A stretch of DNA of 64,000 nucleotides, taken from contig NC_019866.2 of assembly GCF_002234675.1 (NCBI RefSeq), positions 11,313,261-11,377,260 of the forward strand, read 5' to 3'. The DNA is from Oryzias latipes. Lineage: Eukaryota; Chordata; Actinopteri; Beloniformes; Adrianichthyidae. Positions 13,088 through 23,300 of this stretch are shown here, piece by piece; position 1 is the first letter of the stretch; each line of letters starts with the position of its first letter. The position numbers and the translations under genes were made by a program. The notes under the pieces were generated by a model. The model ran no database searches and was not told the origin of the DNA. It worked only from the letters and a program-made list of their open reading frames with translations.

Positions 13088-13470
13088 TGGACAAGCGAGT
13101 GTAAAGATGAAAAACTTTTCGCAGTTGGAGGGCCAATCAGGAGTGTCATACGTGGAGAACAAAAGACTATTTAAAGCACTTTTTCATCCCTGAAGCGCCA
13201 TAATCTCATTAGTAGAGCATGTTGATGCTTGAAAGGCAGTTTTCCTGTTGTAACTGTACAAACTGCTCGTGGTTATCTGGCTGTGTCTGTAATCCTGCCG
13301 TCAAGCCCCAGAAAGAGGCTGAATGTCCTCCTGACTCTACATCCTCTGAAAGATCAGCAGCTCGTGTTAGAGGTGAGAACATTGAAGTGATGCAGAAACC
13401 TGAGCTGTTCATACCACAGCTTGTTTTAGTGGAAAACGGCTCAATTTGAGGGTTTAATAAAGACAAACCG
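13088..13470 (+). other. TRAP1: 3' UTR of TRAP1 with poly(A) signal
   Basis: After the TRAP1 stop at 13085-13087 there is no further conserved reading frame. AATAAA is at 13456-13461, giving a 3' UTR of about 370-390 bases. Read on the minus strand, the same bases contain ATTAAA (13453-13458), a variant poly(A) signal that the convergent MCRIP2 transcript could use. Confidence 0.65.
13453..13461. terminator. Overlapping poly(A) signals of TRAP1 (+) and possibly MCRIP2 (-)
   Basis: The bases TTTAATAAA contain AATAAA on the plus strand (13456-13461) and ATTAAA on the minus strand (13453-13458). TRAP1 use is likely; MCRIP2 use is inferred, because no canonical minus-strand AATAAA is seen between its stop (13755) and this point. 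Confidence 0.45.
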
Positions 13471-13754
13471 CTTATTTAAACACTTTTTTTTACTGCATGT
13501 TAGCAGAACATCTGTGAGCATCAAAACATTAGAACTTCAGCTTGTAGTCGTCCTTGTTTGTCTCAGACTCAACAATCAGATGTGGACTAAGTTCAGTTGA
13601 AGTGATTCTCTGCTTCAGCAGCAGCATCCCAGCATGCTCAGTCCATGGGAACCATGTTCAGGCACTTGGAGCCAGCAGCCCGGGTTTCCACCGCGTCAGC
13701 CGCCTTACAGCAGGGCGAAACCTTTGGCAAGAGGGCCACAAACCCTCTTCAGCG

Positions 13755-16700
13755 TCAGGAGAGCTTGTCAATGTTTGCTAAAAAGCGCTGGGCCCACCAT
13801 TCATCCAGATCCAAGGGCACAAAACCTGACAGATTCGACAAGTCAGAGGAAAACGTCTGGTCAGTTTTCAAACAAATCCAACAGCTTGAAAGGTTTTTGT
13901 TGCAAAACTGTTTGACTTACAGGTTTGTGGTTAAAACAATCAAAACTGACTAATTTAAAGGTTCAAATAGTTAAAATGGAAAAAAATTCCTTCTGATTCC
14001 TTTCAATGTAATAAAATTCAACACTCAATTTTCTGTGCTTACATAATATTTTTCCCCTTCTGTATTTGAGTTTTGATAGGCTATGTTATTAAAGTTGATC
14101 TAAATTGGGGGTGTAGTTTCTTGATTGACAGTTCAGTCATCAGCCATGGAGTAACCTTGAAAAGTCAGATTTAACAAAAAAATAACTCAAACATAGGTGA
14201 AGTAACCACACACTTTGTCTATAGACATTTGCTGAAACATGGCCAATATTTTTTCTGTTTACAAAACCTTAAGGTGAAAGAAAAAATACGTTCTTATAAG
14301 TATTTGCAGAAAAAGCAGGTCATTCCCAGTAAAGTTGTAAAAGAAAAAAGCAAAATGTTTAAAAGCATTTGCAGCCCCCTAGTGGTTGAAATGAGGAACT
14401 ACAAGACGACATTTGTTGCGCAAGCAACTGCTCAGATGAATGACTTTACATCGTTCATTCTGCTGGTAAAACCAAAGTATTAATGAAACAAAAGACAAAA
14501 AATCTGAAATTCCAAAATGATACTTTAAAACATTTCTTAAAAGTCTGTTTAATTTGACATATCCAAGTTTTTATATTTTAAATGTGACTGCCCCCTTGTG
14601 GACACATCGTGAAACTCCCCCCAAAAAACTTGTATAAGTTAAAACTCGTGTAATACTCCATTTCTGCTTCAAAGTACTTTCTGTGATGTTTTTAAAATAT
14701 CCCTTTTTAATTAAAATGTAATCAATGCGTGATGCTTATATCTTGTATAATATATAACCCTTGTCATTCTTAAAGTTGTGCTTCTGACTTTTTCATTAAA
14801 AAAACAATCTGTTAACAATCTAGCATCTTTTTTTCCTGTAACGTCACCTGAGACAAAAAGCAGAAGAACCAGCTGAACTCACCATCAATGTGCGTCCCTG
14901 GAGTTGTTTCTCTGTAGTGAACAGCTCTTTGGGAAACCTCCACCTCCTCCTCCTGCTGCTGCTGGATCACCTCCTGCCAGGCTGAAAATGCAGCTCCGTC
15001 AGTGCAGCCAGCATAAACACCAACAATAAGCCCATCTTTCCGGGTTCAAAGTCCCCACTCCGATCCTCTTTTAAGCCATTTTTAAAAGCGTTCCCAGTGG
15101 TTTTGTAATTATACAATGCCTTTTTTAGTCTAAATTTAAAAATGTCTAGTTTTCTTGGACATAGTTTCTGTAGAGCAGCAGGATTTCATTAAAAATTTGC
15201 CTCTGAATTATGGGTGGGATCATTAGCGTGGAGTAAAGTCTGCCCCATTTCCCATCATCCCTTTGTTAACACGCTCTTCTGCTAGGTCACAGCCCCTCAC
15301 AACCCCAACCTAACATTAACGGTGTAACAAAAATGTCATTCTTGCTCATTCACTTTAGCACAAGTATGGGTATTGTTTATCCACCCCTCTCCAAGAACAT
15401 TGGTTATGCATATCTTGTATGTACCCAACTACGTGCACAAAGTGAATGAGTCTGTATGTGTGAACATACTTCAAACCTGTAAATAGTTGTGTGCACACTA
15501 TTTGTTGGTGTGTGTAGGTTTGTGTGTGTAAGAACCAAGTCATGCTATTTACTTATGACACTTATGTTATTATCTCCCCCATCTTAACCCCTTATCCCCC
15601 CCATCTCTAACATCCCACTCTCTCTCTCCTTCTGTCTTCTTTTTTTCCATCCGGTCCAACAAGGAATACATGTAAATATAAACATTATAAATAAAGCTTA
15701 GCCTCAAATACAAAAAGGGTTTATACAAATATACCCTTAGTTTGTCAGAAGATCCATAAACTCCTATTGTAGCAGTAAAATCTGTCCAACAAAAGAGGCC
15801 TCCGGCTCTGATCTGCTTGCTCAGCTGATGGAAAAAATAAAAAAATAATTGGAGCTTTCCATCTGTACAGTTTTGAGTCAGATGCCAGACGTACATGGAT
15901 CTATTTTTCTACAAGCGGATGCATCAGAATGGAGTAAAGCAGAGAGCTTGTGGCTTGCCGTTGTCACAACTTCAAGCTTTTTTAAACAGCATTTCTTCAT
16001 CCTGCTCTTTATTTACAACTATCTGAAGAAAGAAATACTCAGAAATGCTATCTTGATCTTCATTTTCTTTATACATGTCATTCACCATGAGAAAAATCCC
16101 TCACGAACATGTTAAAAACACAATTTTCATTGGAGTGGGTCTTAAAAAACAAAACAAAAAAAAGCATCACACCCACCATAGCCGACCAGTGATGTCCACA
16201 GAGGCAGCTGCACACGCTGCAAATGTTTGTATCTCAAATAAACACACAGCGTGCAGATTAAATGCCTGCAGGTACGTTGGATTTTCAGCCACCTGTGAGG
16301 GTTCCTGGCAAAAAGTAAATCCCCCTGAGGGGTGGGGGGGGTAGGTTTCTCCTTTGTGCCCTTGTGTGTTCAACTGCAAGGTTAGCAAAGTTGTTTATGA
16401 GCTGCTGGGGCTGAGCTTCAATGCCAGCGGCTAAGAGGACACAGGAAGTAAGACGGGGCCGGCCCAAGTGAGTTCTTTTTTTTTTTTTTTTTTGGTGGTG
16501 GGGGGGGGGGGGGGTACAAAGAGATTCAGTGAATGTTCAAAGGAGCCCCCACACTTTAAAACTGGGTCACTGTGTGATTCCAAACTAAAGGCTTCATCTT
16601 CTAGTTTGAACAATGATTCTTTCCTCCCCAATGAGAGGCCGAGGTGTTGATATCAGAGCCCGGGTGGCTGTTTCTGTCAGCACGTGTCGCTGGATGTGTG

Positions 16701-17523
16701 TGTGTGTGTGTGTGAGGGGGGGGGGGGGGTGTTCCCTGGTTGTGGCTATCAATGTTGGAGCAGCTGTGCGGGCGAGGCTGGTTTGGAGACTTTAAAAACG
16801 CCGATAGTAAAACTTCGGCACTTACAAAATGACAAAAGGAAGGACAGGTGCCTGGGTGCAGAGACAAATGTTTCTGGTCCTTACCGGAAGATATGAACGT
16901 GACATTCTCCTCATGGAGGGGGGAGAAACTTTCCTGTCGACTGTCTGCTGGGAGAGCCGGTGCAGGATGATGGTACTTCTTCCCATTCTGGCTTTTGAAA
17001 ACTATCCTGGGTGCAGGGAGGCTGGTGGATGCAAAGAAGGTTTTTTTTTTTTTTTTAAAATAAAAAACAACAACTTTGTTTTAGAGCAGAAAGTGTCCTA
17101 AAAAGATTTGAGCCGGCCTTTGATCAGGTGTTGAAAGCAAGGTTGGCCTAGCAGGAGTTGCAGCAGCTGCATGACCGACCATGTGCCAACAAGGTCACAT
17201 ACAAACACACTCAGGGCCAGGCTGGCTGTTTCAAAATCACTAAAGCGATCCCACTCACTCAGAGGCAGCGACGCATCTTTAATTTGCAGCAAGTAAACAT
17301 CTCTCAGAAACCGTCAGGAGGGCGCAGACTTACTCAGGCATGTTCCAGGACGTCTGTTTATGTTTGAAGTCACTTGTTTTGCTGTCCGGCTGCTGAGTAG
17401 GCCCTGCAGAGACAGCCCTTTAAAGCCCCATGTGCTTAAAGGAGTGCGTAAAGACGCCGGAGACTCACCTGTCCGTCGCTGAGTGGCCAGCTTACTAGGA
17501 CCCCTGGTGATTGTGTACATCAT
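13755..17523 (-). CDS. MCRIP2: MCRIP2, MAPK-regulated corepressor-interacting protein 2 (FAM195A); four exons recognised, one probably missing
   Basis: This is a small, largely disordered protein of the MCRIP family, whose members have been linked to CtBP corepressor regulation and to DDX6/stress granules. On the minus strand I recognise exon 1 at 17469-17523 (MMYTITRGPSKLATQRRT, donor GTGAGT). An exon at 16885 to about 17006-17021 encodes RIVFKSQNGKK and HEENVTFISS. Exon 14883-14981 encodes AWQEVIQQQQ and HYRETTPG. The final exon 13755-13825 encodes FVPLDLDEWWAQRFLANI and the stop. The last three join in phase; the FVPIDLDEWWAQ-type ending is diagnostic of MCRIP2 rather than MCRIP1. Exon 1 ends in phase 1, whereas both good acceptors for the 16.9-kb exon need phase 2, so a further exon, matching the variable Pro/Gln segment of the human protein, probably lies between them. 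The core motif normally reads HEENVRF; here Arg is Thr. The gene converges on TRAP1. Confidence 0.85.
13826..14882 (-). other. Last intron of MCRIP2
   Basis: AT-rich, about 1.06 kb, between the two 3'-most MCRIP2 exons. Its borders fit: GTGAGT at the donor (14877-14882, minus strand) and an acceptor TCTGTCAG just above 13825. I see no other coding segment or clear repeat in it. Confidence 0.6.
15040..16140 (+). repeat. Dispersed repeat, copy 1 (unnamed family), in MCRIP2 intron
   Basis: Segments at about 15045-15335 and 15865-15985 match, in order, the reverse complement of 30.78-31.15 kb. Shared phrases include CAGTTTTGAGTCAGATGCCA versus CAGTTTAGAGTCAGATGCCA, GTACATGGATCTATTT versus GTTCATGGATCTATTT, and TTCCCATCATCC followed by CCTAACATTA or TCTAACATTA. 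Copy 1 carries about 530 extra bases (15336-15864) between the segments and lacks a stretch of roughly 24 bases present in copy 2. Family and mechanism are unknown to me. Confidence 0.55.
16478..16740. repeat. Simple repeats: poly(T)/poly(G) and (GT)n/poly(G) tracts
   Basis: A run of T followed by GGTGGT and a long G run sits at about 16478-16515. A (GT)n run followed by G occupies about 16697-16730. They are low-complexity sequences inside the MCRIP2 intron just below the HEENV exon. Open frames through them are artefacts. Confidence 0.8.
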
Positions 17524-17599
17524 TTACTTGCACACGTGTATAAGTTGGCACTTACGAAATTAAGACGCTTCAGGGGGAAACATTCCTAAACAATAAAAA

Positions 17600-17960
17600 A
17601 GATCAAACTGTCCGTGCTGAGAAACTTAGTGCGCAGAGTTGACCTGAGAGACAAATCTGTTAGGAAACCCTCAGGGAGCGAGCGCCGCGCACTTCTCATC
17701 CAGCTGCTTTTACGCATCCCAGTCTGCGTCCTTAATCTGTCCCCCACGTATTCCTTCACCTGCTGTCCAGATGTCCCCTAGGCTCAGAACATGCAGTGGC
17801 TCCAGCGCGTAGGTGTCCTGCTCAATGTCCCAATGTCACATAACCTGAAACGGCAGCGGGCGCTCGCCGAACACCGACGGAACGCGTCACTCTACGTCCT
17901 CACACGCCTCCCCGTGCGCCTTAAAGAGACAGCGTGCCGCCAATGACACAACATGTTGCG
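17600..17960 (-). promoter_or_regulatory. CpG-richer segment upstream of MCRIP2 exon 1, candidate promoter
   Basis: The 17.65-17.94 kb stretch is clearly richer in G+C and CpG than its AT-rich surroundings (GAGCGAGCGCCGCGC, GCGGGCGCTCGCCGAAC) and lies 80-440 bases upstream of the MCRIP2 ATG at 17523. Location and composition fit a promoter/5' UTR. I see no TATA box or defined start site, so this is inference. Confidence 0.4.
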
Positions 17961-18274
17961 CCTTTAACGCAAGAAAATGACATAATTTGTTTAATAAGTT
18001 CTTTTGATGAGGGGTGGGAGGCTTAAAGCACTTTCTTGGTTTGGAAAAAAACATCAACAAAGCTTTAAATGCAAATTATCTATTTTTGTGCGAACAGACA
18101 CAACTGCAGACTATGAGGATTATTAAATGACTCAAACCTGGCAGTGTTTGAAAGGTGGAGGTGGCACCCATAACATGACTGATGTATGGGTGCGTCCTGA
18201 GGTTTAACATGAAAAACCTGACAGTTTGAACATAGACCTATTCTGATTTAAAACCTATGCCAGTGAACCCGTTT

Positions 18275-18460
18275 TTAACCCTTGTGCTATCCTAGGCACT
18301 TTAACATTGGGAGTTGGGTCATCTAGACCCACAGTGCGCTGAACCTTTTTTCTTCAATGATTTGTGATCTTCACTGGTGTCCATGGATTACATGAAATCT
18401 TTCCACCTTTATCCACCTTTGTCATGGTAGGGAGAACACGTCAATATAAGGGTGGGGCCA
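18275..18460 (+). mobile_element. piggyBac-like MITE fragment
   Basis: TTAA at 18275-18278 is followed directly by CCCTTGTGCTATCCTAGG. A TTAA target plus a CCC start is the style of piggyBac-type non-autonomous elements common in fish. The interior (CATCTAGACCCACAGTG, TCACTGGTGTCCATGG) is noncoding. I could not find the matching inverted end (GATAGCACAAGGG then TTAA), so the copy looks truncated on the right. Family assignment is from memory of fish repeats. Confidence 0.5.
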
Positions 18461-18958
18461 TCTAACTTGAATGTAAACATGTACCCTAGGTAAACCAGTG
18501 GTCTGTTGCCACAATACACACAGTTTATTTAAAATAATCAAATGACATGTTATTATGGTTCCAACTCCAATAAAACTCTTCACAGTGTCAGGGTTCTGAC
18601 TTTTTCCTTAATAAAGAGAAGAACCACACAGGGGATGAGAACCTTTGCTAGACTTCTGCAGGAGAATCGGTCTTTGACAGCAGGAACTGTCACAGAGGAG
18701 TTCTGCCTTCTCAGTGTATCCAGTCTGGTTTTATTGGTGGCCAGCGTTGATAACATAAAAGTGGGTCATTCAATCAAGCAGTACAGGAACATCATATTCT
18801 TGTATAATCAGAACTTTTCAGGTCAATGTTTTCTTACTGAAAGATAGGAACATATGGTGATAATAGCGTGTAAGCAAATGAAAAAATTACTTAACTCTAA
18901 CACACAGGTTCATTAACAGAGGATAAACACAATTTGAGTTTTGAGCAGCATTCTACCA

Positions 18959-19680
18959 TCTAAAAAACATTGCCAAAATCAAAAACATAGTGTCAAAGCC
19001 AGACCTGGAGATACCTATTCCTGGATTTGCCTCCAGTAGGTTAGATTACTGTCACAGCCTGCTCACTGGCCTCCCCAGACGAGCTGTAAAACAGCTTCAG
19101 TACATCCAGAACGCTGCTGCTCGTGACCTGACTAGAACCAGGAGGTACCATCACATCAGTCCTGTGCTCAGGTCTTTGCACTGGCCTACTGAAGCTCACA
19201 GAATAGACTTTAAAGCAGCTCTGCTTGTTTACAAGTCTTTCCATGGCCTTGCACCAAAGTACATCTCTGACATGTTAGCGCCATATGAGCCATCTCGGAC
19301 TCTGAGGACCTCAGGGACCGGCCTCCTGCAGGTGCCCAGAGTCAGGACTAAACAAGGGGAATCAGCGTTTCAATCAAATGCAGCTAAAAGCTGGAACAGT
19401 CTCCCTGAGGTTGTGAGAAAGGCCTCTACTCTGCCAAGGTTCAAATCTAGACTCAAAACATTCCCGTTTAGCCGTGTATATAACTGAAGGGTCCTTATCG
19501 ACACCTCTTTTCATTTTCTTTTCGTTCCTTTCTTTTAAAGCAAATTTTATAATTATCATTCCCGTTTTTAATCTTTAAACTGTTATGTAATGGGATTTTA
19601 ATGCATTTTCCTGTTTTGTGAAGCACTTTGAATTACTTTGTGTATGAATTGTGCTAAACAAATAAACGGGCCTTGCCTTG
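18959..19680 (+). mobile_element. 5'-truncated non-LTR retrotransposon, 3' end of reverse transcriptase ORF
   Basis: An open frame at 18990-19487 encodes about 165 residues ending in a stop. It reads SRLDYCHSLLTGLPRRAVKQ, LQYIQNAAARDLTRTRR, SLHWPTEAHRI, KSFHGLAPKYI and FQSNAAKSWNSLP, which is the C-terminal (post-RT) region of abundant fish LINEs. No upstream RT catalytic part is present, so the copy is 5' truncated. The 3' UTR (AAGCACTTTGAATTACTTTG) ends near the AATAAACGGGCC at 19660-19672. It lies between MCRIP2 and DNAAF5. Likely Rex/L2-like, but the clade is uncertain. Confidence 0.8.
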
Positions 19681-20042
19681 AGCTCGTTTACTGTGAATGT
19701 GAATTTAATCTGACCAGGATGAAGAAAATACAGGATTGGTGACAGCTCCCTTTCAATTTTCACCTAAATCTCCTTAAATATCAGAAAAAACACACATTGT
19801 TATGCATTTTGGGTAGCAGCAATTACCGTAACAACAGCCAAAAAACAAAGAAGGAAAAAATTGGAAAACGGGAGCCACATTTGACCCATTGGTTCTCCAG
19901 CATTAAAGGTTGGAGATATTACAGATCTTGCAAGACAAACCTTGTGTTAAGGACGGGTTTGGTGCATCCAGAGCGCAAATATGGGTTTTGCTCTTTTTTC
20001 TTTATGAAAAGGTTGGCTATAGGGCTACTGGTTCAAAATTGG

Positions 20043-20171
20043 TATGAATGTGAGTGTGCATGGGTGCACAATTGTTGTCCTGCGACAGACTGGAGACCTG
20101 ACCAGGATGTACCCTGCCTTCACCCACAAGTGGCCGGAATAGGCTCCAATGAATGAATGAATGAATGAATG
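20043..20171 (+). repeat. SINE-like element, 3' part, with (GAAT)n tail
   Basis: CCTGCGACAGACTGGAGACC, ACCAGGATGTACCCTGCC and GGAATAGGCTCCA are followed by a (GAAT)n run. This matches the 3' half of the same family as the copies at 26.5, 39.7, 47.4 and 50.3 kb. The 5' tRNA-like head is absent, so this copy is 5' truncated. Confidence 0.7.
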
Positions 20172-20226
20172 GGACTTCCAGCAAAAATGTTTTAGAAAAC
20201 ACAGAAGTCACAATCCAAAAAACCTT

Positions 20227-20368
20227 TTTATTAAAATCAAACATTGGAACCAGTTTAACAACAGAATGAGAGTAGAAAGTTGCATGAATGTTTAGGAAAA
20301 TGGTTCTAAAATTCCTCCATGAGGGTTTGGCTGTGAATCTCCATCCTCTGTGTGTCTCGTCTCTGGTG
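20227..20368 (-). other. DNAAF5: 3' UTR of DNAAF5 with poly(A) signal
   Basis: On the minus strand an AATAAA (20227-20232) lies about 140 bases beyond the stop at 20369-20371, in a short ORF-free stretch. It is the first canonical signal after the stop and a reasonable transcript end. Confidence 0.7.
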
Positions 20369-23300
20369 TTACTCTGAACCAGGTGCTGTGGTCTCTGCAG
20401 AAAGTGAGCTGATGTGTTGAAGCAGCTGCTCGCAGTACACAGGACTGCGGTGTTTGTCCTTCACAGCCTCAGCCTCCCTCTTCAGAAGCACAGGATGGAC
20501 CACACTGGCCTTTTTTAGGATTTCTGAGCACACAATAAGGAAAAAGAAGACAGAGCACAAAGAGATGTTACGAACATTCCAAAAACAATAGAGAAGAGGG
20601 AAATAATAAATGTGGGTCAAAAATACATATTTTTCATTAAAAATTAATGTAAAAAGTTTCCAATTACCAACTGTAGATGTGAGTGAGGAATCCAGCAGAT
20701 GGCGCTCAAACACCCTTTAAAGTCTATTGTCATTCACTTTTCTTCATGGGGAACAGTAAGACACAGCTCATCTGCTTCCTTCCCTCATCATGTACTGATT
20801 TTCAGGCGAATATTAAATTCCTAACATTTGGAACTGCCGTCACCGTGGAGACAGGTAATCAGTCAAGATCAGTTATCCTGCTAATAACCCCTTACAGCAT
20901 GCCCTGTCCTGAGGACAAGGGGGTTAGCTGGGACGGATGGATAGATGCAGCGTGTCAGACATGAATAAAAAGAAAACAAGGATGGCCCGTGAGAAGTGAG
21001 CACTAAAGGGGGAAATGAGAAGGGCGGAGGGAGAGGCGACGGCAGAGCTGTCCATCACTGCGCTGCAGACACTGAACCACATCAAAGACGTGTTTGAAAT
21101 GCAAGAACCACAAGAATGGACTAAACTATTACAGACATGAGACCGGAACGAGAGAAGAGAGGCAACAAAGGATGCTTCAACACAGTGATGCAATCGAGGA
21201 TGCTGTCAGATATTTCAGATCAGTCATAAAATGGGAAATCCTCTCTTTTCAGACTTTCTGAGGATTGATCTTTTGCACATGCTCTTCTATTTAAAATATT
21301 CGTCCCTTTTTTTTATTTGCAGTCACAGATTTTACTTTTGATCCTTTAAAAATTAAATATCACTTTACAACATCAGCATTGATCAGAATTTAGGAACAAC
21401 ACTTATGTTTTTGTTTTAAAGTAGTCTTAAAATCTATAATTAAATATATTTCTTTATGAAATGAGTATTGATAGAACAATAAGACAGCTGACGTCAAGGA
21501 CATTTGTAACCACATTTTTTATTTAAAAGAAAAGAAAAATTCATTAAATTCGCAGAAACAGAATTTTCATTTTTTTCCTGTTTTTAATGAAATATGACTA
21601 CAAGTCTTGAATTAAAGAATATAAAAAATAAAGAATGTCATATCTTATGCTTTTCCTGTTTCATTAAAACAATTAGTAATTCAACTTTTAGTAGCTGTGA
21701 ATAACACTAAGACAATATAAAAAGAAGCAAAGTTCCTTAACTGAACCAAAAGAAAAATATTTGTGATAGTTTATTTTTTATTTCATTTTTTAACTTGTTT
21801 CTTAAATCCTTCTAAGACGATCACATTACACAAGACTGTTACAAATGTTTGACATAAGTTTGTTTTTGCATTGTTTTCTCTGAAAAAAGGACAAAAATAG
21901 CTCTACTTTCTAACCACGATAGATTTGTTCGGTTAATGATTGTCATCTGGGACTGAAATAAGTCTTGTTGAAGGTTTTTGACTAAAAATGTAGTTTTAAA
22001 TGTACATCCTTTTTGCAGTTTTAATAGTTAAAATGAAACCTTTGTGTTGTGATCAAGATAAGAGAGGAAGGAGGAAGAAGGGAGGGTGAAACATAACTGC
22101 TGTTTTCTAGATTTTTAAGCTTAGAAAGACATTTTTTCCCCCAGAAATTAAAGAACAATAAAAGACTGAAAACAAGATAAAATATATTTTTAGGTTAAGT
22201 TTAGCTTTTTTTTTTATATGTTGGGATTAGAATATTTATTTATTTATTTTCTAAAGACAGAGGATGAATGAAGCGCAGCCACTCGGTTCATCCAATAGCG
22301 CTCACCTGGGGTCTGTCAAAACTGAGGACGGGGTAAAATTCACGATGAGCAGGACAGAGTGAAAGTCCAGAGGAGATGAGTTACACACTTCAGGGAAAAA
22401 AACAGAGACTAAGACTTTCCGGCAGTAAAAAAGCACAGCTATGTGGCTGCAGAGAAAACAGAGGGCAAGACACGAGGAGGAGAGACTGACAGATAAAAGA
22501 TGGAGGGATTAAGTGGGATGAGTCTGAAGACAGATGTGAAGATGTGGTAAAAGGGGGGGGGGTGGCTCATGGGTTTCTCATTAGAGGAGACGGCTGCCGG
22601 CGGATCCAGAGCGGAGAGGCAGACTCAGGCCACACACGCCTCAATCTGTCCACACTGTTGGTACGCAAAAGGATAGATGGAGCCGGGCAGATATCAGGAC
22701 TCACAGATTAACCTGTGAACCCTCTCAGGTGGGTTATCTGGATCTTGGATTTCCCTCTTGAACCCCATGAAGCAGCCCTCCCCTTAGTGGACTTTAACAG
22801 TTTGGCAGGGGAAACTGTTCACGGTCCTTTCAGTGATAAATTGAGTGGAAAAGAAGGATAAAGGGAAGCTTTGAAATAATAGAGGAGCGGATTTCTTGGG
22901 AGCATGCCAGTGGAAGTAATCTTGTGTTTTGACTGAGGTCACCCCAAATTCCTCTCATCCCCAAGTGTGCCGACTTCCCTAGATGCAGGTTAAAATCAAA
23001 CGGGAAAGATAATCACATAAAAAAACCCATTTCAGGCAAATAAAGCGGGTTTAAATAAGACGTTTTCCTCACACCAGCTCCAATTCTCAACACCCCGCCC
23101 TGTCTCACCGAGCACTTGGTCCTGAACTGCAGGGTTGGGGTCATCCAGGTGCAGCAGCAGCTGCTGAAAGAGGAGCTGGAGATGAGGGGCGCACACTTCA
23201 GGGCTGTAGTCTTTGGTCAGGCTGGAAAACCAGAGCCCCACGCCATGCAGAGCCGCAGCACGCACCTCAGCGTTGCTGTCATCCAGACGCTTTAGGAGCT

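Larger units (their letters stand above)
17961..20226. other. MCRIP2-DNAAF5 intergenic spacer
   Basis: Apart from the piggyBac-like fragment, the LINE 3' end and a SINE-like tail at 20043-20171, this spacer is plain AT-rich sequence. MCRIP2 starts and DNAAF5 ends here, on the same strand. I see no further exon or RNA gene. Confidence 0.5.

Noticed and set aside
13534..13600. Minus-strand peptide LIVESETNKDDYKLKF then stop, considered as the last exon of a gene
   Set aside because: The MCRIP2 stop at 13755-13757 already ends the minus-strand gene, and no exon joins to this segment in phase. It is probably UTR.
13645..13953. A 102-codon plus-strand ORF downstream of TRAP1
   Set aside because: It overlaps the last MCRIP2 exon on the opposite strand, which has clear family identity; the plus frame has none.
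16468..16795. Short ORFs through G, T and GT tracts
   Set aside because: They are low-complexity translations (poly-Phe, poly-Gly, Val-Cys runs) with no exon signals.
21489..21496. Third perfect TGACGTCA, in the last DNAAF5 intron
   Set aside because: There is no promoter context nearby. About one chance occurrence is expected in a window of this size, so I do not treat it as a regulatory site.
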